A stretch of DNA of 12,482 nt from assembly GCA_021767845.1 (NCBI GenBank), contig JAASSQ010000068.1:1-12482 (forward strand), in the 5' to 3' direction. A program made the translations under genes and the position numbers. The DNA is from Roseovarius sp. GTDB lineage: Bacteria; Pseudomonadota; Alphaproteobacteria; Rhodobacterales; Rhodobacteraceae. Of this stretch, positions 1 to 6,173 are shown one piece after another. Each line of letters starts with the position of its first letter. The first letter of the stretch is position 1. The notes beneath the pieces were generated by a model, which saw nothing but the letters and a program-made list of their open reading frames with translations, did no database searches and was not told the DNA's origin.

Positions 1-524
1 TCGAACCGATGCTTGCGCCCGCCCACGGCATAGTCATAGCCCACCGGCCAGCCATCGGCGCCGGGGATCACCCGCATCCGGTCCGAGCGCAGCACATGCA
101 GCTCGCCGGGCAAGCCCCCCTCGCCGCCCTCGGCCGCCTCCAGGTAGGCATTGCCCGTCAGCAGAAGCTGGCCGTAAAGCGCCTCGAACAGCTCCGCGCG
201 GCCCTGCGCCGGGTTCGGGCGGCGCACCAGGTCCAGCACCGGGTGCACGGCATAGCGTTGCCGCGCATCCTGCAACACCAGCGGCAGGGCGGCGGCGGCC
301 TCGGCCACCATCTTGACACAGCGGAACCCCACCGGGTTGCCGGTGAACCCCAGCCGCATCAGGCTCACGGTGTCGCGCGCGCTCCAGGCTACGCGGCCCG
401 CGCCCGGCACGGCCATCACCGCGCCCGCGGCACTCGCCTTGCGCTCGGGCGGCACCGGCGCGGCCGAGGCCCCGGCGCCCGGCGCCTGCGCGGCCGCCCC
501 CTGTCGGAAGAAATCCAGTATCAT
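1..524 (-). CDS. GTA portal protein (g3), partial, C-terminus beyond the window
   Basis: The first 174 residues of an HK97-type phage portal protein, the dodecameric ring through which DNA enters the capsid. It is the g3 position of a Rhodobacter capsulatus-like gene transfer agent cluster. The ATG at 524 is preceded by a clear AAGGAG Shine-Dalgarno with 8 bases of spacing. An Ala/Pro-rich, probably disordered N-terminal tail (about residues 9-40) leads into the family core, with the segments WSARDTVSLM, GNPVGFRCVKMVAEAAA, HPVLDLVRRPNP and LLLTGNAYLE (near residue 130) followed by LRSDRMRVIPG. These are typical of the portal N-terminal half. The frame is open to the left edge, so the rest of the protein (usually close to 400 residues) lies outside. 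It follows the large terminase by 104 bases on the same strand. The family call is confident. The GTA rather than prophage assignment rests on the g1-g2-g3 order and the host-gene context. Confidence 0.88.
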   Translation of the reverse strand, partial: MILDFFRQGAAAQAPGAGASAAPVPPERKASAAGAVMAVPGAGRVAWSARDTVSLMRLGFTGNPVGFRCVKMVAEAAAALPLVLQDARQRYAVHPVLDLVRRPNPAQGRAELFEALYGQLLLTGNAYLEAAEGGEGGLPGELHVLRSDRMRVIPGADGWPVGYDYAVGGRKHRF

Positions 525-628
525 GTCGGCTCGTCTCCTTGGCTTTGCGCGCCCGCCGCCCCGCGGCTCACAGGCACGGCCCGCGTCATCGAAAGGCATC
601 AGACCGCGAAAGGTTTAAGAAATCTGAA

Positions 629-1999
629 TCAGACCGTACGCACCTGCGGACGCCGCCAGCGTGCCGCCGGTTCGATCATCAGCTCGTGCAGCGCCCAGAC
701 CAGCGCATCCACCCGGTCGGGGCTGCCCTTGCCCTCGAAGCCCTGCGCGGTCATTGCGCACATCTGGTCCTCCAGCACGCCCAGCCCGCGCAGATGCCGC
801 ACCCGGCCCTGCTCATAGAGCGCCGCCACGGGCTCGGCCCGCGCGACCTTGCCGCGCGCGGCATGCACCGCCTTCACGGGCACCAGCGGATCGACCTGCC
901 GGATCACCTGCGCCACCAGGTCGCCGCCCTGGTTGACCTCGGCGACCAGCCGTTCGGCGCCCCATTGCTCCATCGCGCGGATCGCGGCATTGGCCCATGT
1001 CATCGGGCTGGCGGCCGCGACGCTGCAATCGGCCAGCACCCAGGCGCGCCAGTCCTGCACCGGGCCGCGCGTGACAGCCCCCGCCACCACGATGCCGCAC
1101 TCGTCCGAGCCCTCCCGGCCCGTGACCGGCGGATCGACCGCCACCACCACCCGGTCGAACGCGGGCGGCGCCTCGGCCCGGCAGGCCTCCAGCGCGCGGG
1201 TCGTCCACAACGCCCCCTCGGCCTCGTCCAGCAACACGCCCTCCAGCTCCTGACGGCCCAGCCGCGTGCCGGCATAGCGCGCCCGCACTTCTTCCAGAAA
1301 GGATTGCGCCAGGAACGCCGCGTTGGCCTCGGTCGGCGCGCTGGTGACAACCGTGCTGTCCTGCTCCAGCACCTCTTTCAACACGCCCAGATTGCGCGGC
1401 GTCGTGGTCACGCAGACCTGCGGATGCGCGCCCAACCGCAACCCGAATTGCAGCATGTCCCAGGTGGCGCGAGCCTTTTTCCACTTGGCCAGCTCGTCCA
1501 CCCAGGCGCCGTCGAATTGCGGGCCGCGCAGCGCCTCGGGCTCATGCGCCGAGAACGCCTGCGCCACCGCGCCATTGGGCCAGACCAGCCGCTTGCGCGT
1601 CGCCTGCCAGTCGGGCCGCCGGTCGGGCGGCGAACAGGCCATGATGCCGCTTTCGCCGAAAATCATGACCTCGCGCACCTGCTCGATGGTCTCGCCCACC
1701 AGCGCCATGCGCCGGCAGCGCCCGGCATCCAGCGGCCGCGCCCCCTCGACCTGCGCGCGCACCCATTCGGCCCCGGCGCGGGTCTTGCCCGCGCCGCGCC
1801 CGCCCAGGATCACCCAGTTGCGCCAGTCGCCCTCGGGCGGAAGCTGATGCTCCAGCGCCCAGAACTCGAACAGGTAGGGCAGCGCCATCAGCTCGCCTTC
1901 ATCCAGGCTTTCGATAAACTCTTCCTGGGCATCTGGCCCTTCTGAGACGATCCAGGCGGCAGCAGATCGAAGACCGGGCCTCCCTGAGGTCGAGGGCAT
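629..1999 (-). CDS. GTA large terminase subunit (g2, TerL)
   Basis: DNA-packaging motor of the gene transfer agent, with an ATPase that pumps host DNA into the capsid and a nuclease that cuts it. Read from the ATG at 1999 it has 456 residues. The ATPase domain shows Walker A GGRGAGKT (66-73), Walker B with the catalytic acidic pair in GAWVDEL (164-170) and a coupling motif TTTPRNL (198-204). The RNase H-like nuclease domain shows the acidic residues expected for metal binding: D289 in VAVDP, E354 in VAEVN and D431 in DRVDALVW. No key residue is missing, so the protein looks functional. A longer reading begins at a TTG at 2059. I prefer the ATG at 1999 because it has a regular start codon and an AAAGG sequence upstream, though with long spacing. 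The gene overlaps the end of the small terminase by about 100 bases in another frame, which suggests translational coupling. Confidence 0.93.
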   Translation of the reverse strand: MPSTSGRPGLRSAAAWIVSEGPDAQEEFIESLDEGELMALPYLFEFWALEHQLPPEGDWRNWVILGGRGAGKTRAGAEWVRAQVEGARPLDAGRCRRMALVGETIEQVREVMIFGESGIMACSPPDRRPDWQATRKRLVWPNGAVAQAFSAHEPEALRGPQFDGAWVDELAKWKKARATWDMLQFGLRLGAHPQVCVTTTPRNLGVLKEVLEQDSTVVTSAPTEANAAFLAQSFLEEVRARYAGTRLGRQELEGVLLDEAEGALWTTRALEACRAEAPPAFDRVVVAVDPPVTGREGSDECGIVVAGAVTRGPVQDWRAWVLADCSVAAASPMTWANAAIRAMEQWGAERLVAEVNQGGDLVAQVIRQVDPLVPVKAVHAARGKVARAEPVAALYEQGRVRHLRGLGVLEDQMCAMTAQGFEGKGSPDRVDALVWALHELMIEPAARWRRPQVRTV

Positions 2000-2249
2000 A
2001 GTCGTTGACGATGCCTTTCGCGTGTTTCCGTCGTGTTTCAAGTCGCGCCTCCGCTTCAATCGCGATCTTCAGCCATTGCCGGATTTCCGACGTGGCCCGG
2101 TTCGCGTTCTTCAACTCGTCAAGATCGCCGTCCCGGATGCGCCGGTAGATGCCTTCCAGCTCTCCGCGCATGTCCGACAACTGCTCTTCCAGCGAGTCGA
2201 TCGACGTGGTCAGACCCGTGGGGTCTTCGTCGGGGGTAATCAAAACCAT
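1899..2249 (-). CDS. GTA small terminase subunit (g1, TerS-like)
   Basis: A 116-residue acidic-then-basic protein directly upstream of the large terminase, the place of g1 in Rhodobacter-type GTA clusters. In R. capsulatus g1 has been shown to be the small terminase that supports DNA packaging. Residues 15-60 are charged and heptad-like (SIDSLEEQLSDMRGELEGIYRRI), predicting a long helix or coiled coil. A second helical region follows (SEIRQWLKIAIEAEARLETRR, about 54-74). The C-terminal third (LDLREARSSICCRLDRLRRAR) is basic and is encoded in the stretch that overlaps the terminase gene in another frame. The start ATG at 2249 is the only good one, since an in-frame TGA lies three codons upstream. 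The Shine-Dalgarno is weak, set in AGGCA repeats. No classical HTH motif is evident, as expected for GTA g1. Identification rests mainly on position, size and helical pattern. Confidence 0.78.
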   Translation of the reverse strand: MVLITPDEDPTGLTTSIDSLEEQLSDMRGELEGIYRRIRDGDLDELKNANRATSEIRQWLKIAIEAEARLETRRKHAKGIVNDYALDLREARSSICCRLDRLRRARCPGRVYRKPG

Positions 2250-2280
2250 GCCTGCTCATGCCTCGTGCCTTTTCGTGCCT
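2249..2280 (-). repeat. AGGCA repeats in the small terminase leader
   Basis: On the plus strand TGCCT occurs at 2249, 2259, 2266 and 2276 (spacings 10, 7, 10). On the minus strand this gives four AGGCA units, two of them in exact AGGCACGA copies 10 bases apart, ending on the start codon of the small terminase. They occupy the place of the ribosome binding site and may act as redundant weak Shine-Dalgarno sequences. They could also be chance low complexity. Confidence 0.35.
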
Positions 2281-2347
2281 GCCCCTCTAGACGGCCGGCA
2301 TGACAAGACGCCACGCCAACCGGCCCGAACAGGCTGGCGCAGGGATC

Positions 2348-2361
2348 TTAAGTTTGGTTAA
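2348..2361 (-). promoter_or_regulatory. CtrA-like site TTAA-N6-TTAA
   Basis: Two TTAA half-sites (2348-2351 and 2358-2361) stand in a rare AT-rich patch, reading TTAACCAAACTTAA on the minus strand. The classical CtrA box is TTAA-N7-TTAA, so the spacing is one base short. CtrA is known to affect GTA expression in Rhodobacterales, which makes the location suggestive. The site is about 100 bases upstream of the small terminase start. Confidence 0.35.
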
Positions 2362-2464
2362 AGACACCGTGCGGTGGTCGGAAAACGCGTTTCGCCGGGC
2401 CGCGTGATCGACGACGCGCGCGAGGGCGAGGCAACCGGCGGTCTGTGTGCTTTATCCTGGCCAT

Positions 2465-2486
2465 ATCCGAACGAAATCCGAACGAA
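2465..2486 (-). promoter_or_regulatory. LexA (SOS) box, tandem 11-bp direct repeat
   Basis: The 11-mer ATCCGAACGAA is repeated exactly and without a gap at 2465-2475 and 2476-2486. This places GAAC at 2469-2472 and 2480-2483, that is GAAC-N7-GAAC, read on the minus strand as GTTC-N7-GTTC. That is the known direct-repeat LexA operator of Rhodobacter and other Alphaproteobacteria. It lies 220 bases upstream of the GTA small terminase and has no other gene to control on either strand, so it probably links the GTA operon to the SOS response. Confidence 0.65.
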
Positions 2487-2527
2487 GCCTAAACGGCACC
2501 CAGATCGCCGCCGCGTGGGGGCGCGTC

Positions 2528-2552
2528 GGCGATCGCGCGGCGGCCTGCGGCC
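2528..2552. repeat. REP-like intergenic element, copy 1
   Basis: A 25-base GC-rich stretch containing the hairpin GCGGCC-TGC-GGCCGC (2540-2554). It matches 23 of 25 bases of 10061-10085, in another intergenic region 7.5 kb away. Two noncoding copies of a hairpin-forming sequence suggest a dispersed palindromic repeat family of this genome. Confidence 0.4.
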
Positions 2553-2613
2553 GCTATTCGCACAGGGGCGGTGCAGCCTCGATCAGGCCGCCACGACGGC
2601 CCAATCGGGTGTG

Positions 2614-2688
2614 TTTTGTACGAAACTCCCGGCGGCGATGGCGATTTTGGTACGAAAGCGGGGGGTAAATGTGCCGTTTCGTACCAAA
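2614..2688. promoter_or_regulatory. Array of three TTTnGTACnAAA boxes
   Basis: Three related 12-mers stand at 2614-2625 (TTTTGTACGAAA), 2646-2657 (TTTGGTACGAAA) and 2677-2688 (TTTCGTACCAAA). Each is a near-palindrome with a GTAC centre and TTT/AAA ends. The second and third are exact reverse complements of each other. Start-to-start distances are 32 and 31 bp, close to three turns of DNA, so all three face the same side of the helix. This looks like a cooperative operator array for a dimeric regulator I cannot name. The outer two could also form a 12-bp hairpin just after the mltG stop, but no T-tract follows. Confidence 0.5.
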
Positions 2689-2689
2689 C

Positions 2690-3844
2690 TCAGTCGTTGG
2701 CGCGCTCCGCCTCGATCTCGCGCCAGCGCGCGACGTTGCGGTTGTGCTCGTCCAGCGTCTCGGCAAAGGCATGCCCGCCGGTCCCGTCAGCCACGAAAAA
2801 GATGTAATCGGTCTCCACCGGGTTCACCGCGGCCTCGATGCTGGCGCGACCCGGATTGGCGATCGGCGTCGGCGGAAGACCCTCGATCACGTAGGTATTC
2901 CAAGGGGTTGCGGCGCGAAGTTCACTCTGCCGCAGGCCCCGGCCCAGCACGCCTTGGCCCTCGGTGATGCCATAGATCACCGTCGGGTCGGTCTGCAGCC
3001 GCATCCCCCGCTCCAGCCGGTTGATGAACACGCTGGCCACCTGGCGCCGCTCCTCGGCGACGCCGGTTTCCTTCTCGATGATCGAGGCCAGGATTAACGC
3101 CTCGTTCGCATCCTCCAGCGGCAGCCCCTCCTGCCGCGCGGCCCAGGCTTCGGCCAGGATAACCTGTTGGGCTTGCTGCATTCTTTCGATGATGCTGGCG
3201 CGCGTGTCGCCCTCGCGCACCTCGTAGCTGTCGGGCGCCAGGCTGCCTTCGGCGGGAATGTCGTTAACCTCTCCCTCCAGCACGTCCACCGCGCCCAGCC
3301 CCTGCACCACCTGCCAGCTTGTCACGCCTTCCGCCACGGCGATGCGGTATCGCGTATCCGCTTGATCCCGCACGGTTTCATAGGTTTCGGGCACCGCGTC
3401 CTCGCCCGGCGTGAAGGCCGCCGTCTCGACATAGCGGCTGGTCGCCGGGTCCAGTTCGCGCACCTCGATCTCCGCATCGGTCACGCCGATTCGGTAAACC
3501 ACCTCGGTGCCGCAGGTGCTCGCCCCGCCCCGAGTGACCAGATCGACGATCTCGGCCATGCTCGCTCCTTCCGGGATCAGCCAGCTCCCGGCCTTCAACT
3601 GGCTGGTTTTATTGGTGTAATCGGCGCCGACGCGGAAAATCATGCCGCTGTCCACGGCGCCTTCCGCCTCCAGCTGCCGCGACACGGCCCGCATGTTGCT
3701 GCCCCGCTCCACCCGCAGGCAGATCGGTTCGTCCAGCGGTCCGGCGGCAGTGTATTCCGACTGCCCCCACAGGATCACGCCGCCCAGCAGGAAGACGAGA
3801 ACAACAAGGAAAGTCAGGAAGTTAGAGGCGATATGCCGCCACAT
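2690..3844 (-). CDS. mltG: Endolytic murein transglycosylase MltG (YceG family)
   Basis: Inner-membrane lytic transglycosylase that cleaves nascent glycan strands in the periplasm and is thought to act as a terminase of peptidoglycan synthesis. The 384-residue reading has an N-terminal membrane anchor (about 8-27, NFLTFLVVLVFLLGGVILWG). A LysM-like segment follows (near 41-105, with ERGSNMRAVSRQLEAEGAV) and then the YceG catalytic domain. The signature ASIIEKET (253-260) carries the catalytic Glu. Other family blocks are RLQTDPTVIYG (282-292), TPWNTYVIEGLPPTPIANPG (313-332) and FFVADGTGGHAF (349-360). Length is normal, apart from an acidic insert around 120-200. I chose the ATG at 3844 because it overlaps the fabF stop as TGATG, a coupling arrangement. 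The longer frame would need a GTG at 3865 inside fabF. The fabF-mltG pairing and the GTA cluster downstream fit Rhodobacterales. Confidence 0.95.
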   Translation of the reverse strand: MWRHIASNFLTFLVVLVFLLGGVILWGQSEYTAAGPLDEPICLRVERGSNMRAVSRQLEAEGAVDSGMIFRVGADYTNKTSQLKAGSWLIPEGASMAEIVDLVTRGGASTCGTEVVYRIGVTDAEIEVRELDPATSRYVETAAFTPGEDAVPETYETVRDQADTRYRIAVAEGVTSWQVVQGLGAVDVLEGEVNDIPAEGSLAPDSYEVREGDTRASIIERMQQAQQVILAEAWAARQEGLPLEDANEALILASIIEKETGVAEERRQVASVFINRLERGMRLQTDPTVIYGITEGQGVLGRGLRQSELRAATPWNTYVIEGLPPTPIANPGRASIEAAVNPVETDYIFFVADGTGGHAFAETLDEHNRNVARWREIEAERAND

Positions 3845-5106
3845 CAGCGGGGTTTCCCGAGGCACAGACAGGCATTCGTGCCCCCGAAGCCGAAGCTGTT
3901 CGAGATCGCCACGTCGATCTTCCGCTCCCGCTTTTCATTCGGTGCAAGGTCGATCGCGGTCTCCACCGCCGGGTTGTCCAGGTTGATCGTCGGCGGCGCC
4001 ACGTCATCGCGCACCGCCAGGATCGAGAAGATCGCCTCGATCGCCCCCGCCGCCCCCAGCAGGTGCCCGGTCGAGGATTTGGTCGAGCTCATCGTCGCCT
4101 TGCCCGCGGCCTCGCCCAGCAGGCGTTCCACGGCCTTCAGCTCGATCGGGTCGGCCATGGTGCTGGTGCCGTGGGCGTTCACGTAATCCACCTGCGACGG
4201 CTCCAGCCCGGCATGTTTCAGCGCCGCCTTCATCGCGCGGAAGCCGCCGTCGCCATCCTCGGACGGCGCTGTGATGTGATAGGCATCGCCCGACAGGCCA
4301 TAGCCCAGGACCTCGGCATAGATCGTCGCGCCACGCGCCTTGGCGTGCTCGTATTCCTCCAGCACGACAACGCCCGCGCCCTCGCCCATCACGAACCCGT
4401 CGCGCTCCTCGTCATAGGGGCGGCTGGCCGCTTGCGGATTGTCGGCCCATCCCGTTGACAGCGCCTTGCAGGCGTTGAACCCGGCGATCCCGATCTCGCA
4501 GATCGCCGCCTCGGCGCCACCGGCGACCATCACGTCGGCATCGCCGTACTGGATCAGCCGCGAGGCATCGCCGATCGCATGCGCGCCGGTCGAACAGGCG
4601 GTCACGACCGAGTGGTTCGGCCCCTTGAAGCCATAGCGGATGCTGACCTGCCCGCTGATCAGGTTGATGAGCGCGCCGGGAATGAAGAAGGGCGACACGC
4701 GCCGCGCGCCCTTGTCGCGGATCAGCAGCGTGGTCTCCTCGATCGAGCGCAGACCGCCGATGCCCGAGCCGATCATCACGCCGGTGCGCTCCAGGCTGTC
4801 GTCATCCTCGGGCGTCCAGCCGGCGTCCTTCACGGCCATATCCGCCGCGGCCAGCCCGTAGAGGATGAAATCATCCACCTTGCGCCGCTCTTTCGGCAGC
4901 ATGTGGTCATCGGCGTTGAACGTGCCGTCGCTGCCATCGCCAAGCGGCACTTCGCAGGCGTATTTCGTGACGACATTCTCGGGATCGAAGCGCGTGATCG
5001 TGCCCGCGCCGGACTGCCCGGCCAGCAGGCGCTTCCACGTCTCGTCCACGCCCGACGCCAGCGGCGTGACCAATCCCAGCCCGGTGACAACCACACGACG
5101 CATCAT
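3844..5106 (-). CDS. fabF: Beta-ketoacyl-ACP synthase II
   Basis: Condenses acyl-ACP with malonyl-ACP to elongate fatty acids in the cytoplasm, including the C16:1 to C18:1 step that is important for membrane fluidity. The 420 residues match the family length. The thiolase-fold catalytic triad is complete: Cys171 in TACSTGAHA, His312 in NAHGTSTMADP and His348 in STGHLLGAAGA, with the conserved Lys343 just before. The N-terminal MRRVVVTGLGLVTPLASG and the C-terminal ISNSFGFGGTNA are diagnostic. The gene begins with two consecutive ATG codons (5106 and 5103) after an AGGAAAGG Shine-Dalgarno, and either could be used. It is downstream of the hisA-like gene and overlaps mltG, so the three are probably cotranscribed. 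A strong palindrome lies about 45 bases upstream of the start. Confidence 0.97.
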   Translation of the reverse strand: MMRRVVVTGLGLVTPLASGVDETWKRLLAGQSGAGTITRFDPENVVTKYACEVPLGDGSDGTFNADDHMLPKERRKVDDFILYGLAAADMAVKDAGWTPEDDDSLERTGVMIGSGIGGLRSIEETTLLIRDKGARRVSPFFIPGALINLISGQVSIRYGFKGPNHSVVTACSTGAHAIGDASRLIQYGDADVMVAGGAEAAICEIGIAGFNACKALSTGWADNPQAASRPYDEERDGFVMGEGAGVVVLEEYEHAKARGATIYAEVLGYGLSGDAYHITAPSEDGDGGFRAMKAALKHAGLEPSQVDYVNAHGTSTMADPIELKAVERLLGEAAGKATMSSTKSSTGHLLGAAGAIEAIFSILAVRDDVAPPTINLDNPAVETAIDLAPNEKRERKIDVAISNSFGFGGTNACLCLGKPR

Positions 5107-5147
5107 GCTGCCCTTTCCTCTTGCTTACCCGGCTGCTCTTAACCCGC

Positions 5148-5166
5148 CTTGCCCCCGGGGGGCAAG
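5148..5166. repeat. GC-rich palindrome in the hisA-like/fabF gap
   Basis: CTTGCCCCC (5148-5156) and its reverse complement GGGGGCAAG (5158-5166) are separated by a single G, giving an almost perfect palindrome. It lies in the 115-base gap between the hisA-like gene and fabF. No T-tract follows on the minus strand, so it is not a classical terminator. It may be a pause, attenuator or processing hairpin, or an operator in front of fabF. Confidence 0.4.
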
Positions 5167-5221
5167 AGCAGGTCTGCCCCGACGCCACCGGCGCGGGCCA
5201 TTGCCGACGGGGGCACGGCGC

Positions 5222-5965
5222 CTATCGGAAATCAGCCACCGGCTCGGGGTCCGCGGCGGCCAGCGCCAGCGCCTCGGCCAGGTCCACGTCCTTCGACAGA
5301 AGCGCCCGGCCGATCAGCGTGCCGGCGATGTTGGGCACGTATTTCAGGCGCGATATATCGTCGGCCGTGCGCACCGTGCCGCGCGCGATCACCGGATGGC
5401 GGGTCTGCGCCGCAAGGCTGGTGATGACCGCGAGGCTGCCGTCGCTGTCCTCGATATCGGCATCGATGTCGGTCACTATGATCCCGGCCAGCGGCGCGTC
5501 CTCGAACGCCTTGACATAGGTTTCCGGCAAAAAGGCGCTGCGCGTTTTCCAGCCTTCGGTCATCACCGACCCGTCGAAGATGTCCACCGCCAGAACGATC
5601 TGGTCGGGGTGGAACTTGGCCAGCTCGCGCAACAGGTCGGGATCATGCGCCGCCATGGTGCCGATCACGATCCGGCCCGCGCCACGATCGATCCAGCGTG
5701 TCACCGCCTCGCGCGAGCGGAACCCGCCGCCAAGCTGCACCGGGATGCCGGCCGCGCGGATGATCTCCTCGATCAGGGCCTGGTTGCCCTCGTCGCCACG
5801 CAGCGCGTCGATATCGGTGACATGCATCCACTCGGCCCCGGCGGCTGCAAAGCTGCGCGCCCGCTCGACCGGATCGACGTGCCAGATCACCGGCTCCTCC
5901 AGCCGCCCGCGCGTCAGCGTGACACATTTGCCATTCATCAATTCAATCGTGGGGAAAAGGATCAT
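5222..5965 (-). CDS. HisA-like TIM-barrel protein, divergent paralog
   Basis: A 247-residue (beta-alpha)8 barrel of the HisA/HisF family. True HisA isomerises ProFAR to PRFAR in histidine synthesis. Family marks are the start MILFPTIELMNGKCVTLTRG, DPVERARSFAAAGAEWMHVTDID (31-53), the phosphate-binding loop GGGFRS (79-84) and TLIGRALL (216-223). Deviations are clear. The first catalytic Asp of the PAIDL motif is Glu8, and the second phosphate loop, normally A-G-G, reads VIARGTVRT (192-200). The second catalytic Asp seems kept as Asp128 in LAVDIFDG. The gene is not beside any his gene but between acpP and fabF, so I infer a paralog with altered or lost ProFAR isomerase activity. The start at 5965 follows AAAGG, and the frame extends upstream only through the acpP terminator. 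Confidence in the fold is high; the function is open. Confidence 0.8.
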   Translation of the reverse strand: MILFPTIELMNGKCVTLTRGRLEEPVIWHVDPVERARSFAAAGAEWMHVTDIDALRGDEGNQALIEEIIRAAGIPVQLGGGFRSREAVTRWIDRGAGRIVIGTMAAHDPDLLRELAKFHPDQIVLAVDIFDGSVMTEGWKTRSAFLPETYVKAFEDAPLAGIIVTDIDADIEDSDGSLAVITSLAAQTRHPVIARGTVRTADDISRLKYVPNIAGTLIGRALLSKDVDLAEALALAAADPEPVADFR

Positions 5966-6060
5966 GACAGCCGCACCTTTCAGTTGCGATGGCATCCCGG
6001 CCTGCCCGGAACCCCGCCATGATGCAGGCGCCCGCGCATCCGCTCTATCGCCAAATCGGC

Positions 6061-6089
6061 ATGATAGCGCCCGTTCCCGTCGCCCCCAA
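6061..6089 (-). promoter_or_regulatory. Candidate promoter of the hisA-like/fabF/mltG operon
   Basis: On the minus strand a -35-like TTGGGG (6089-6084) is followed after exactly 17 bases by TATCAT (6066-6061), a 5 of 6 match to the -10 consensus. It is placed between the acpP terminator and the hisA-like start and would give a leader of roughly 90 bases. The -35 match is poor (3 of 6), so the call is moderate. Confidence 0.4.
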
Positions 6090-6112
6090 GCGGCGCGGGC
6101 CATGCACCCGCC

Positions 6113-6147
6113 CAAAGCAAAAGGCCCCCGCCGATGGCAGAGGCCTT
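6113..6147 (-). terminator. Rho-independent terminator of acpP
   Basis: On the minus strand AAGGCC (6147-6142) pairs with GGCCTT (6126-6121) across a GC-rich interior and is followed by a T-rich tail TTTTGCTTT. It begins 27 bases after the acpP stop. This would let acpP be transcribed at a high level on its own and separate it from the hisA-like gene. Confidence 0.75.
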
Positions 6148-6173
6148 CCGAATTCCAGTGCGAGATCGCCGGA

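Larger units (their letters stand above)
2250..2689 (-). promoter_or_regulatory. GTA upstream control region (intergenic)
   Basis: This 440-base stretch between the mltG stop and the GTA small terminase start has no convincing gene. Read along the minus strand it holds three TTTnGTACnAAA boxes (2688-2614), a GC-rich hairpin shared with another intergenic region (2552-2528), a LexA-type direct repeat (2483-2469), a 10-bp palindrome AAACGCGTTT (2392-2383), a TTAA-N6-TTAA site (2361-2348) and AGGCA repeats just before the start codon. I could not fix a convincing -35/-10 pair. The layout suggests the regulated promoter region of the GTA operon. Confidence 0.6.

Noticed and set aside
539..1945. 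A 468-codon plus-strand open frame opposite the large terminase
   Set aside because: The sequence is rich in His, Arg and Ala with no domain, and the opposite strand encodes an intact terminase.
1997..2059. TTG start for the large terminase at 2059
   Set aside because: It would deepen the overlap with the small terminase and use a rare start codon, while the ATG at 1999 gives a normal-length protein.
2348..2464. A 38-codon Arg-rich minus-strand open frame beginning 4 bases after the LexA repeat
   Set aside because: No Shine-Dalgarno, composition typical of random GC-rich sequence, and its end overlaps the TTAA site. A LexA-controlled small protein cannot be excluded but is not supported.
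2646..2688. mltG terminator formed by the second and third GTAC boxes
   Set aside because: The 12-bp stem is possible, but there is no T-tract and a third box at the same spacing argues for a DNA-binding array instead.
3842..3865. GTG start for mltG at 3865
   Set aside because: It lies inside fabF, whereas the ATG at 3844 forms a TGATG coupling junction and begins directly before the membrane anchor.
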